Shown here piece after piece: positions 9,210 through 17,587 of a stretch of DNA of 60,903 nucleotides. Origin of the DNA: Candidatus Cloacimonadota bacterium (lineage in GTDB: Bacteria > Cloacimonadota > Cloacimonadia > Cloacimonadales > TCS61). The translations under genes were made by a program, and so were the position numbers. Position 1 is the first letter of the stretch; every line of letters starts with the position of its first letter. Where the stretch lies: assembly GCA_030621085.1 (NCBI GenBank), contig JAUXIJ010000011.1, forward strand, positions 1 through 60,903, in the 5' to 3' direction. The notes beneath the pieces are model-generated. The model saw only the letters and a list, made by a program, of their open reading frames with translations, had not been told where the DNA came from and made no database searches.

Positions 9210-12200
9210 CTATTCATCACAATCCACACATTCTTCATAGCTCAAGTGAGTTTTAAAACGTGTAATTCCGATCTTACCGAACAAGGAATCGATCAGCGAA
9301 TAGATAACCGGTATCAGAAACAGGGTTAAAACAGTAGCAAAAGCCAGTCCGAAGGCTATACTCACAGCCATTGGCTTCCAATCTGAAACAGCTTCCGCAG
9401 TGGAAAGCATCATCGGCATCAGACCAAAAATAGTAGTAACCGATGTGAGAATGATGGGTCTAAGTCGAAGCGCACCGGCATTGATAAGAGAATTCCAGCG
9501 GTCGACCCCCCGTTCACGTTCCCTGTTAACAAAATCCACCAGGACCAGTGAATCGTTCACAACCACACCGGCAAGCGCTACAACAGCCACCAGGGAATTG
9601 AGAGAAGCCGGTAAACCGGTAACCAGCAATCCCATAATAACACCGATCAAAGAGAAGGGAATGGTCATCATCACTATGAAGGGTTGAACATAAGATTTGA
9701 ACTGAGCAGCCAGGATGGTGAATATCAGTAGAAGTGCAACCCCGAATGCCAGGAAGAGCGAGTTATAAGATTTTCTCTGTTCCTCTGCAACACCACCAAA
9801 TTCAAGTTGATACCCGGGAAAACGCTGCTGGAAATTGGAGAGAGTTCCTTTTTCTCCTGTAATTTTGCTTCCCATAAGTATTTGCACTACTTCATCTGTA
9901 GTTCTCTTTTTCGTTTTATTACCTGCTTGGTAATATGAATTATTCCCTGTAACAGTAATTATCCGTTTTTTATTACGATGATTTATCTGGGACAATCCTG
10001 ATATGATTTCGAATTCTGCCAAGTCTTTCAATGCTATCAGATCACCCTTCATAGTGCGTATCTTTAAATTTTCCAGGTTATTCAGATCATCGATTTGATC
10101 TTCCTGCAAGCGAAGTACGATATCATATTCATCTGTTCCTTTTCCTCTGTACTGGGAAATTGTGGAACCATAAGATGCAGTACGCACTAAACCTGCGATC
10201 TGTGATACCGTAAGACCGTAAACTGCAAGCTTTTCGTGTTTCGGAATGATCTGCACTTCTTTCTTTCCGGGAATAAAACTATCTTCGATATCTACTACGC
10301 CCGGGATCTTTGACAGTTCATCTTTAATGATATTTCCAATATATTCCAGTCGCTCCAGGTTGTCTCCTTTTACTCTGATCTCGACATCATCACCTGTGGG
10401 AGGTCCCTGGCTTGGTTTTGCAAATTGATATGTATATAACCCGGGAAGTCCCTTCAAATATGAGCGAATGGAATTTTTTATCTGATCGTGCGAGAATGTC
10501 ATATCATCGATATCTATCAGATCTATTCTTAACTGAGCATTATGCGTCTTTGTATCCCAGCGATGATTTCTGGCCATCATTCCCACTGTGGTAACAACAG
10601 CTTCAATATCCTCTCTTTCTTTCATAGTGCTGATATATTCTTCTATATTGGAAACCACTTCATTAGTTACATCCAGGTTGGTTCCGATGGGTGTTTGCAA
10701 ACGAAGTATTATGGTTTTGGGAGTTTGTTCGGGAAAAAACTCAAAGGGAACAAGCTTAAATACTATGGTCATTATAGAGAGAATCAAAGCTGTAACTACG
10801 GCAAGAACTGAAATAAAACGATGACGAAGTACAAATTTAATGGCACGCTTATATTTTTTTACCAGAGCATCATGAATTTTGTGCGGTTTCTTATTTTCCG
10901 GAGTAACCGGTTTTGAAAAATCTGCTATATGGGATGGCAGAATGACCAGGCTTTCAAATAATGAAGCTAACAGGGCCAATGAAACAACTATCGGGAATAC
11001 TCGCATGAATTTTCCCATCATACCCTGCATCATCAACATGGGAACAAAAGCTGCTGCAGTGGTACTGACCGCTGCAATAACGGGCCACATTATTTCCTGT
11101 GTTCCTTTGATTGCTGCTTCTTTTGTAGACATCCCCTGCTCTACATAACGGTGTACATTTTCAAGTACAATGATAGCATCATCAACTATCATTCCCAGAA
11201 CCAGAACCAGTCCGAATAATGTAAGAGTGTTCATTGTTATATCGAAATACTGCATCAGGATAAAAGTGAGCAGGAAACTGAACGGAATTCCAAAAGCAGC
11301 GAATAATGCGTTTCTCCAACCCAAAAATACAAACAGGGAAATGAAGACCAGGATAACTCCAAAAAAGGCGCTAGTTCCGAGAGTATTAACGCTGTTTTTC
11401 ACATCAATGGAACCATCATTTCTAATAGTGGCTTCCAATCCGGGGATATCTTTTTTAAAATTCTTTACATATTTGCCAATATCTTTCATTACTTTGATAA
11501 TATTGCCATCAGCTTTCTTATAAACAAATAAAGTCACACTCGGATTTCCATCTAATTTGGAAATAATGGCGCGTTCTTCCAGGGTATCTTTTACCGCAGC
11601 CACATCTTTAATTCTTATGGCACGCCCGTTAGCATCCATCCTGATAACCAGATCATCGATCTCCTGTGTATTTTCAAATTCACCTACAGTTCGAACAATA
11701 AATTCTGCTCTGCCAAATTTTACAGTTCCTCCGGGAACATTCATATTTCGCATGTTAATTACATTTTGCAGATCGTTCAGGGATAGCCCGTATTCATCCA
11801 GTTTTTTAGCATCACCTTCAATCCATATTTCTCGTTCGCGGGTGCCGTGAATATCCACTTTGGAAACATATTCAATATCAAGAAAGCCATCTCTCAAATC
11901 TTCCGATATTTCTCTTATGGCATTTCCTGAAAAATCTCCGCCGATAACAACTGCACACATTTCATTCACTTCACGCATATTCAAACGGATCATCAGAGGA
12001 TCTTCCGCATCCTCGGGCAGATCTCTTACTTTATCCATTTCAGACCGGAGATCGTTCTCTGCTTTATCGATATCTGCATTTGGTTCGAATACAACGAAGA
12101 TTGTTGCTCTGCCTTCAGTGGCAGTGGATTCGATATAATCGATATTATCTATATCTGTTATTTCTTCTTCAATCTTCTGAATAACCAACTGCTCCATTTC

Positions 12201-12371
12201 TGCAGAAGAAACCCCTGGATACATTACAATTATAATGAAAGAACCGAAATCGACTGCCGGCATTTCTTCTTTTGGAATTTCGATCATAGTATAAATTCCC
12301 ACGATGAAGACGACGATCATCAACATATTTATCAAAACGGAATTATTAACTGAAAATTTCGCTATGGACAT
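9210..12371 (-). CDS. RND efflux pump, inner-membrane permease (HAE1/AcrB type)
   Basis: 1053 residues, the usual RND length. A membrane helix at the N-terminus (about 10-30) is followed by the first porter domain, helices 2-6 with GLVLVLGMIVDDAIIVLENV carrying the paired aspartates of the proton relay, the second porter domain, and a final helix group with LAGVVVNDSLVLVDFVNRER. It exchanges protons for export of hydrophobic or amphiphilic compounds from the periplasm or inner membrane. It ends a minus-strand operon padR-tolC-adaptor-pump; a 215-bp repeat-rich gap separates it from the adaptor gene, and a strong terminator follows. AAGGAG precedes the ATG at 12371. The substrate is unknown. 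Confidence 0.96.
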   Translation of the reverse strand: MSIAKFSVNNSVLINMLMIVVFIVGIYTMIEIPKEEMPAVDFGSFIIIVMYPGVSSAEMEQLVIQKIEEEITDIDNIDYIESTATEGRATIFVVFEPNADIDKAENDLRSEMDKVRDLPEDAEDPLMIRLNMREVNEMCAVVIGGDFSGNAIREISEDLRDGFLDIEYVSKVDIHGTREREIWIEGDAKKLDEYGLSLNDLQNVINMRNMNVPGGTVKFGRAEFIVRTVGEFENTQEIDDLVIRMDANGRAIRIKDVAAVKDTLEERAIISKLDGNPSVTLFVYKKADGNIIKVMKDIGKYVKNFKKDIPGLEATIRNDGSIDVKNSVNTLGTSAFFGVILVFISLFVFLGWRNALFAAFGIPFSFLLTFILMQYFDITMNTLTLFGLVLVLGMIVDDAIIVLENVHRYVEQGMSTKEAAIKGTQEIMWPVIAAVSTTAAAFVPMLMMQGMMGKFMRVFPIVVSLALLASLFESLVILPSHIADFSKPVTPENKKPHKIHDALVKKYKRAIKFVLRHRFISVLAVVTALILSIMTIVFKLVPFEFFPEQTPKTIILRLQTPIGTNLDVTNEVVSNIEEYISTMKEREDIEAVVTTVGMMARNHRWDTKTHNAQLRIDLIDIDDMTFSHDQIKNSIRSYLKGLPGLYTYQFAKPSQGPPTGDDVEIRVKGDNLERLEYIGNIIKDELSKIPGVVDIEDSFIPGKKEVQIIPKHEKLAVYGLTVSQIAGLVRTASYGSTISQYRGKGTDEYDIVLRLQEDQIDDLNNLENLKIRTMKGDLIALKDLAEFEIISGLSQINHRNKKRIITVTGNNSYYQAGNKTKKRTTDEVVQILMGSKITGEKGTLSNFQQRFPGYQLEFGGVAEEQRKSYNSLFLAFGVALLLIFTILAAQFKSYVQPFIVMMTIPFSLIGVIMGLLVTGLPASLNSLVAVVALAGVVVNDSLVLVDFVNRERERGVDRWNSLINAGALRLRPIILTSVTTIFGLMPMMLSTAEAVSDWKPMAVSIAFGLAFATVLTLFLIPVIYSLIDSLFGKIGITRFKTHLSYEECVDCDE

Positions 12372-12586
12372 CTTTTACTCCTTGTTATTTTACCATAGAG
12401 CTCACGGAGAGCATGGAGCAAGACTTGACTCGCAATGAAAGAAGAGAATGTGAGTCGAGAATTGCGACCGGTTGCTGATAGGTTGTTCTCGACTCACGCT
12501 TTGCTGCGAGTCGAATCCAACTCAAATTTCGGTGTTCGTGATGGTTAGTTTTTTTATACATTTTTGTGCCTTTTCGCGGTCTATAG
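12372..12586. repeat. Foldback intergenic element between pump and adaptor genes
   Basis: The gap holds a perfect 12-bp inverted repeat, GTGAGTCGAGAA/TTCTCGACTCAC (12450-12461 and 12486-12497), nested in weaker outer arms GACTCGCA/TGCGAGTC. Flanking these are the degenerate motifs CATAGAGCTCACGGAGAGCA near the pump start and TTTGTGCCTTTTCGCGGT near the adaptor stop, which are roughly complementary. The same layout recurs at 13676-13818, 55978-56203 and 58559-58649. Confidence 0.6.
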
Positions 12587-13675
12587 TCATTTCCTTATTT
12601 CCACAGAAGAACCATCTTCCAGGTTTTCCATACCTTCTATTACAAGTAATTCACCCTTTTCTATTCCACTGGTAATTATTACATTCTCACCCACTTTTTT
12701 CCCAATTGTAATCTTACGTTGCTTTGCAATATTATTTTCGATTATAAATACAAATTTCTGATCGTATTCCTGAACTATATTGTTCAATGAAGTAAAAATG
12801 ACATTCCCGTGAATATTGCTACGGATACGACCTTCTATCACCATTCCAGCATAAAGTTTGCCTTCGGGATTATCCATAATGATCTCCACCGGATAATTAG
12901 TTGCTCCGTTAACTGGTTTAATACCCACTCCTGTAATTGTTCCCGGAAAAGTTTCAGGATGGGAATCATGATATATTTCTACTTGCTGTCCCTTCTTAAC
13001 GTACTTAATGCCGCTTTCCCCTATCCCGGTTTTGATAACCAATTTGCGGGAATCTACAATTGTGCAAACCTGCATACCGGTAGAGATCGTCTGTCCAACT
13101 TCAAGATTCATATCGGCAATGTAACCCGAAACCGGAGCTGTGAATTGCGAGTTATCAAGGTTTTGCTGTGCGTTCTCCAGGTTAGCTTTTGCACCATCCA
13201 AACCTGCTTTGGTAGATTTAAAAGAACTGGTTGCCTGCACATATTCCGCTTCGGAAATATTCTGATCAGTATACAATTTTTCAGAAGCCTTCATCTGCAT
13301 TTCAGCTACATCATAAGCTGCTTCTGCAGCAAGTACGGTAGCTTTTGCCTGGTCAAGCTGGTTCCGGTGACCGGCATTATCTATGCTACCGATCGACTCA
13401 CCTTTTTTAACCCAGTCTCCCAGCTTTTTGTAAATTTTCACCACTTCACCATGGGTTTGGCTGGAAAGCGTGATATCTGTTATTCCTTCCAGTTTTCCAG
13501 TAAAATTGATATATTCTTCCAGGTTCCTGGGTGCTGCTTTTTCTACCATCACAGAAAATGCTTTGTCTTGCTGTTGTTTTGATTTTTGGGTAGATTTTTC
13601 ATCAGCAGCTTCGCTTTTGCTGCATGCTGACAGGATTAACATGATCGTAAATAAACTTAAAATTATCTTTTTCAT
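12587..13675 (-). CDS. RND periplasmic adaptor lipoprotein (membrane fusion protein)
   Basis: I place the start at the ATG at 13675 (after GGAGGAAAA), not at the in-frame upstream codon at 13804, because the signal peptide begins there. The protein is 362 residues with the lipobox LSAC near residue 17. Order: barrel-sandwich (lipoyl-like) half with HGEVVKIYKKLGDWVKKGES, an alpha-hairpin (about 90-160, A/K/E-rich), the second lipoyl half with FTAPVSGYIADMNLEVGQ, then beta-barrel and membrane-proximal domains ending GIEKGELLVIEGMENLEDG. It links the pump encoded downstream to the TolC-type channel encoded upstream. Confidence 0.94.
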   Translation of the reverse strand: MKKIILSLFTIMLILSACSKSEAADEKSTQKSKQQQDKAFSVMVEKAAPRNLEEYINFTGKLEGITDITLSSQTHGEVVKIYKKLGDWVKKGESIGSIDNAGHRNQLDQAKATVLAAEAAYDVAEMQMKASEKLYTDQNISEAEYVQATSSFKSTKAGLDGAKANLENAQQNLDNSQFTAPVSGYIADMNLEVGQTISTGMQVCTIVDSRKLVIKTGIGESGIKYVKKGQQVEIYHDSHPETFPGTITGVGIKPVNGATNYPVEIIMDNPEGKLYAGMVIEGRIRSNIHGNVIFTSLNNIVQEYDQKFVFIIENNIAKQRKITIGKKVGENVIITSGIEKGELLVIEGMENLEDGSSVEIRK

Positions 13676-13818
13676 TTTTCCTCCGATTTTTATTTCACCA
13701 CAGAGAGCACGGAGAGCACAGATTTTTCTTGATATTTCCAAAATATTATTGGAACGAAGAAAAGGATATTTTATACTTTTTGTGCTTTTTTGTGGCAATT
13801 CCATTTTTTTCTCTATTT
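13676..13818. repeat. Foldback intergenic element between adaptor and tolC genes
   Basis: The motif ACCACAGAGAGCACGGAGAG (starting near 13695) lies upstream of the adaptor start, and TTTGTGCTTTTTTGTGGCAA (about 13777-13797) lies next to the tolC stop. The two ends are imperfectly complementary, so the whole segment could fold back. Confidence 0.5.
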
Positions 13819-15141
13819 TTACTTTAAATATTGCATTAATATTTGTTCATCTTCCACACCCATCAATTGCAGGAGTGATGATCTTGCTCTCAGGAAGTCA
13901 TAGATGCTCTTTGTGTATTGATTCCTGGAAGAAGTTAACATAACTTCAGCGTCCAGAAGGTTGCTGGTTGTAATGATGTTGTTCCTGAATCTTTCTTCCA
14001 TTTGAAGATACGTTTCTTTTGCAAATTCCAGGGTTTTTTTTGTTGCATAAACAGATCTTGCAGAAGCAACAAGATTGAGCACAGAACTTTTCAAACCAAG
14101 CTCGATCCCATCTTCTGCTGATCTATGATCGTAATATGATTTTTTGTAATCGTGTTTTGCTTTTGCGAACCCTACTGCATTATCCGCAATAGGAAAAATA
14201 GGAACGGATGCAATGAACATTAATCTTTCCGAATCATTGTAGTCATCCTGATAGTCATATTTTTCCCAGGTTTTAGAATAGGAAAGATTCAATGAAGGAA
14301 GAAAGTTACCACCTGCCATTAGCACAGATTTTTTATTCATTGCTTTTGATAATTCCGCCATTTTCAAGGATGGATTTTTCTCTTTACTTATCTCTATCAC
14401 CTCTGAAATTATTTTTTTTACCTGAACAGGTTCTAAAGATTGGATATTATCAAGATAAGTTTCATGCAGATATAAAGAAATTGTTTCCAATGTATAATCA
14501 GAAGAAATCTGCAGAAAATTTGCCAAATCCAGTTTGCTTATTGAATAAAAATTTTCTATCTGGATCAGATTGACTTCTTTGGAAGCTTTCCGGGATTGCA
14601 ATTGAAGATAATCTGCTTTTGATAGTGTTCCGGTTTCATATCTCACTTTTGCGATCTCCAGTTGTATTTCCGATGATTGCAAATCTTTTTGAGCAGTTTC
14701 CAGCAAATCATGGCTTTCCAGAACAGAGAAATATTTGGATTCTACTTCTGCGATAGTTTCCAATTTTTTATTAATATAAGTTGCATCTGCCATTTTTGCT
14801 GCATCATTCTGGATTCGAGAGCCCAGCCATATCTTTCCACCATTGAAAATAGGTTGCGAGATCGTGTATCCATAGGAGCGTGATTCCTCTGCTGTGGGAC
14901 CAACTCCCATTCCGAATCCAGGTTCATACTCCGTATAGGTTCCATCTAAAGTTGCTGAAGGTATCAACCCTATAGTCGATTTCCAGAAATCGTATTTTGC
15001 AGATTTTTTTGCGTGTTCTTCTGCCAGAAGATCGGGATTGTTTTTGAGTGCTATTTCTTTCGCATCTTTCAAGGTTAGAACTTCAGCATTCAAACTAAAA
15101 CATAATGCAGCAAAAGCTATTGTTAAAATTATTCTTCTCAA
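13819..15141 (-). CDS. TolC-family outer-membrane efflux protein
   Basis: 440 residues with a signal peptide (1-18, ending LNA) and two long repeated alpha-helical halves typical of TolC, with segments such as YETGTLSKADYLQLQSRKAS and FRNNIITTSNLLDAEVML. It should form the outer-membrane duct for the RND pump. The start is a TTG at 15141 behind GAGGAGGAAA; the codon overlaps the TGA stop of the padR gene (TTGA), so the two are translationally coupled. The 143-bp gap to the adaptor gene contains a repeat element. Confidence 0.94.
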   Translation of the reverse strand: MRRIILTIAFAALCFSLNAEVLTLKDAKEIALKNNPDLLAEEHAKKSAKYDFWKSTIGLIPSATLDGTYTEYEPGFGMGVGPTAEESRSYGYTISQPIFNGGKIWLGSRIQNDAAKMADATYINKKLETIAEVESKYFSVLESHDLLETAQKDLQSSEIQLEIAKVRYETGTLSKADYLQLQSRKASKEVNLIQIENFYSISKLDLANFLQISSDYTLETISLYLHETYLDNIQSLEPVQVKKIISEVIEISKEKNPSLKMAELSKAMNKKSVLMAGGNFLPSLNLSYSKTWEKYDYQDDYNDSERLMFIASVPIFPIADNAVGFAKAKHDYKKSYYDHRSAEDGIELGLKSSVLNLVASARSVYATKKTLEFAKETYLQMEERFRNNIITTSNLLDAEVMLTSSRNQYTKSIYDFLRARSSLLQLMGVEDEQILMQYLK

Positions 15142-15713
15142 ATTTCCTCCTCTTTCAGGAACACAAATTCATTTTCAGGTTTTAAGACTTCATTTTTAAG
15201 TTTGTTAAGAGTTCGCTTTTGTGCTTTATGCATCTCTTCACCCATCTCTATTAAGATCAGAATATAAAAGGGAATATTCTTTTTTTCTTCTTCCGAAAAA
15301 TCACATTTTTCTTTGTGATGTTTTGCATGATGCGCTATTTTTTCTAATCGTTTATCCAGAAGTTGAAGAAAAAGTTTTCTGCTTATCCCTTTTCCCATAA
15401 AAGATGTTGCCATCCAGAAATCACTATTAAGTTCGCTATTAGATCCAAGGAAGTATTCTAAGATTTCCCGGAAATATTGGATTCCCTTTTTTGTTATTGT
15501 GAATACCTTACGTGGTGGATTGTTTCCTTCTACAACTTGTTTACCTGAAATATATATTTTTGTTTCCAATCGTTGTAAAGCTTTATATATGGAAGGCATT
15601 TTAATTCCAGCCCACACATCGAGTGCATGCATTTTTGTGAACTGGATTATTTCGTAACCATACATCGGTTTTCTGTTCAAAAACCCCAGTATGACCAGGT
15701 CTGATCTATTCAT
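15138..15713 (-). CDS. PadR-family transcriptional regulator
   Basis: 191 residues from the ATG at 15713, chosen because GGAGG lies 6 nt upstream; an in-frame ATG at 15731 would place the RBS inside the gene. The N-terminal winged helix reads LVILGFLNRKPMYGYEI and IYKALQRLETKIYISG, typical of PadR. The C-terminal helical part (about 90-190) is the Vir_act_alpha_C-type dimerisation region. As the first gene of an RND operon it most likely represses its own operon and is released by a pump substrate. A palindrome at 15744-15758 is the likely operator. Confidence 0.92.
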   Translation of the reverse strand: MNRSDLVILGFLNRKPMYGYEIIQFTKMHALDVWAGIKMPSIYKALQRLETKIYISGKQVVEGNNPPRKVFTITKKGIQYFREILEYFLGSNSELNSDFWMATSFMGKGISRKLFLQLLDKRLEKIAHHAKHHKEKCDFSEEEKKNIPFYILILIEMGEEMHKAQKRTLNKLKNEVLKPENEFVFLKEEEI

Positions 15714-15743
15714 TAGAAACCTCCTTTCCAATTCATTTTTTCA

Positions 15744-15758
15744 TCTATACAATATAGA
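15744..15758. promoter_or_regulatory. Candidate PadR operator
   Basis: TCTATA-CAA-TATAGA, perfect 6-bp arms, 31-45 bp upstream of the padR ATG at 15713 and overlapping a TATATT-like -10 on the minus strand. PadR proteins commonly bind AT-rich dyads in their own promoters; binding here is inferred. Confidence 0.5.
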
Positions 15759-16003
15759 CAAAATAAATTCAGGAATACTGCGTTTTAAAATATTTCCTTT
15801 TCTACTATTCCACTTTTGAGTACCGAATAAAATAATGAGGGAGTTGCTGTCAAGTAGATTATTGTAAAGTAGAATAATATAAATTATTTTTTATGAAAAA
15901 AACCGTTCTAATAAAGGAAAATCCCGTAGATAAATAAATTCAATTAAAACGAAACATCAATTGAATTAGCAATTTTAAAAACTACATGGATATTTGAGGG
16001 TTA

Positions 16004-16267
16004 TTATTTTTCAGTTATTTTAAATACGACTCCTCCGGGATCGGGACAGCACAATTTGTTCATTTCCACAATGTACTTATCTTCTTTAATATCGAGCTGC
16101 TTATTTATCAGGAATGGAATAAGACTCTGGATTGCAAACATACATATCTCTTTATTATCAGGAATCATAAGTTTACCCTTTCCTGTTACATAGAAGGTAT
16201 CTCCGGGTTTCAACTTGGCTCCGCAATGGTCTATTACCCTTTCTACTACAACTTTTAATTCTTTCAT
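16004..16267 (-). CDS. TIGR04076-family small protein
   Basis: 87 residues matching my memory of the TIGR04076 family: a conserved C near residue 14, a GDTFYVTGKG segment, ICMFAIQSLIPFL, and a C-terminal CCPDPGGVVFKI motif. The family is short, cytosolic and of unknown function; the cysteines suggest metal or cofactor binding, which is inference. GGGGG precedes the ATG at 16267. It is monocistronic and divergent from the membrane protein gene at 16451. Confidence 0.8.
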   Translation of the reverse strand: MKELKVVVERVIDHCGAKLKPGDTFYVTGKGKLMIPDNKEICMFAIQSLIPFLINKQLDIKEDKYIVEMNKLCCPDPGGVVFKITEK

Positions 16268-16450
16268 AACATCCCCCGTTTATTATTCTTCAATTATCCT
16301 TAAAATATTCTAAAACAATTAAAAGGAATATATTTAAAGTATGCAAGAATTTTTTTCTTGACACATAAACCGCAGATTGGTTTCTGTCGCAGAGTAGTTT
16401 GCAATACAAACTCGATATTGTAAAATTACTGAAAAATAGTGGAGGCGAAA

Positions 16451-17071
16451 ATGACAGGAAATCTTGATTTGAAAGAAGTTGAATCAAAGGCTTATAACAG
16501 TATTAACCAGGATGGTCTATCGGAGCTGGCAATGGGAATTGCATTTCTTTGTATGGCTGCATTTCTATATGTGTATGTTTTTTTGAATGAAGAAGTAACA
16601 ATGTACATAATACTACCGGCAATATTAATAGGATCTTTGTTACAACGAATGAGAAAAAAGTATACTTACCCGCGTGTAGGATATGCAGATCTTAGATCCC
16701 AAAAAAGAAGAATGGTAGTTCTAATTCTTCTTATTGCGTTTTTGTTATTGGGAATATATTTTTTTATAAATTATAACAAATTATATCTGACAAGAGATTA
16801 TTTTTCCCATACACTTTTGTTTATTGGGCTGTTTTTGAGTGCTGCCTACATTTACCGGGTTGTTCATTATAAGATCAACAGGTTTATAATTTATGCAGTT
16901 GTAGCAATACTCAGCCTTATAGGAACACATCTCTTCCCCATGCGTGGAATGTTACGAGTATTAATAATGTTTACTTGTCTTGCATTATTTCAAATCCCAA
17001 TTGGTTTGATAATATTCTTTAAATTTTTAAGGAAATATCCGGTTCTTCAAGATGAAACAACAGAAAATTGA
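16451..17071 (+). CDS. Multi-pass membrane protein of unknown function
   Basis: 206 residues from the ATG at 16451, which follows GGAGGCGAAA. About five hydrophobic segments are visible (near residues 28-45, 52-64, 84-103, 116-135 and 145-200, the last probably two helices). The first 25 residues are polar and soluble. The next gene, a small winged-helix regulator, starts 31 bp after the stop, and the pair resembles the common pairing of a membrane protein with an HTH_34-type regulator. No enzymatic motif is visible. Confidence 0.8.
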   Translation: MTGNLDLKEVESKAYNSINQDGLSELAMGIAFLCMAAFLYVYVFLNEEVTMYIILPAILIGSLLQRMRKKYTYPRVGYADLRSQKRRMVVLILLIAFLLLGIYFFINYNKLYLTRDYFSHTLLFIGLFLSAAYIYRVVHYKINRFIIYAVVAILSLIGTHLFPMRGMLRVLIMFTCLALFQIPIGLIIFFKFLRKYPVLQDETTEN

Positions 17072-17102
17072 TCAGGATTGCTAAAGTCAGATGGAGGATG
17101 AA

Positions 17103-17426
17103 ATGCCTGAAAATCCAAATGAAAAACTGACAATCCTGAATGATATAGATAAAGTTATTCATGAACCAGCCAGGTTACTGATTCTTGCTTATCTCTCGGT
17201 AGTGAAGAATGCTGACTTTCTATTTATGATGAACCAAACCGGGCTTACTCGTGGCAACCTTTCCTCGCATATGAGCAAGCTGGAAGTTGCAGGATATATC
17301 GAAATTAAAAAAGAATTTGTATATAAAATACCGCGTACACTTCTAAGCTTGACAAAAGAAGGAAAGAAAGCTTTTAAAAACTATCGGCAGAATATGAAAC
17401 AGATGCTGGAGAGTTTACCAAAGTAG
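17103..17426 (+). CDS. Winged-helix transcriptional regulator (HTH_34/ArsR-like)
   Basis: 107 residues from the ATG at 17103, chosen because GGAGG at 17093-17097 gives 5-nt spacing. The whole protein is one winged helix: IHEPARLLILAYL, then the recognition helix TRGNLSSHMSKLEVAGYI, then the wing and TLLSLTKEGKKAFKNY. This is the PF13601-type pattern. It is cotranscribed with the upstream membrane protein gene and may regulate it. No metal-binding cysteines of the ArsR metal sensors are seen. Confidence 0.88.
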   Translation: MPENPNEKLTILNDIDKVIHEPARLLILAYLSVVKNADFLFMMNQTGLTRGNLSSHMSKLEVAGYIEIKKEFVYKIPRTLLSLTKEGKKAFKNYRQNMKQMLESLPK

Positions 17427-17463
17427 GGCATGACTTCCAGACATGCCGATTATTCGTTATGAA

Positions 17464-17575
17464 TAAAAAAAACAGGTTCGCTCGGAGATCGAACCCTACA
17501 GTAAGGTAGGCTGTACCTAAACGCTATTAAAATATGCCTTTGCGAGATCCGACTCATCAAGGCGTGGCAATCTCA
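17464..17575. repeat. Intergenic repeat segments
   Basis: The gap holds a GGTTCG/CGAACC hairpin (about 17475-17496) and a TTTGCGAGATCC...GTGGCAATCTC segment (17539-17575). Relatives of the second occur at 20654-20690 and near 33455. No gene is seen. Confidence 0.5.
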
Positions 17576-17587
17576 GGTAATAGAGTC

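Noticed and set aside
12809..13582. A 257-codon open frame on the plus strand
   Set aside because: It lies fully opposite the RND adaptor gene, has no RBS, and its product is cysteine/histidine/phenylalanine-rich, as expected for an antisense reading of A+T-rich coding DNA.
16358..16390. TTGACA as a -35 box before the membrane protein gene
   Set aside because: No acceptable -10 lies 16-18 bp downstream, so the promoter cannot be placed from sequence alone.
17565..17580. TGGCAATCTC resembling a -24 element
   Set aside because: It lacks the TTGC element at the right spacing and belongs to the TTTGCGAGA...GTGGCAATC repeat family; the same happens at 20681.
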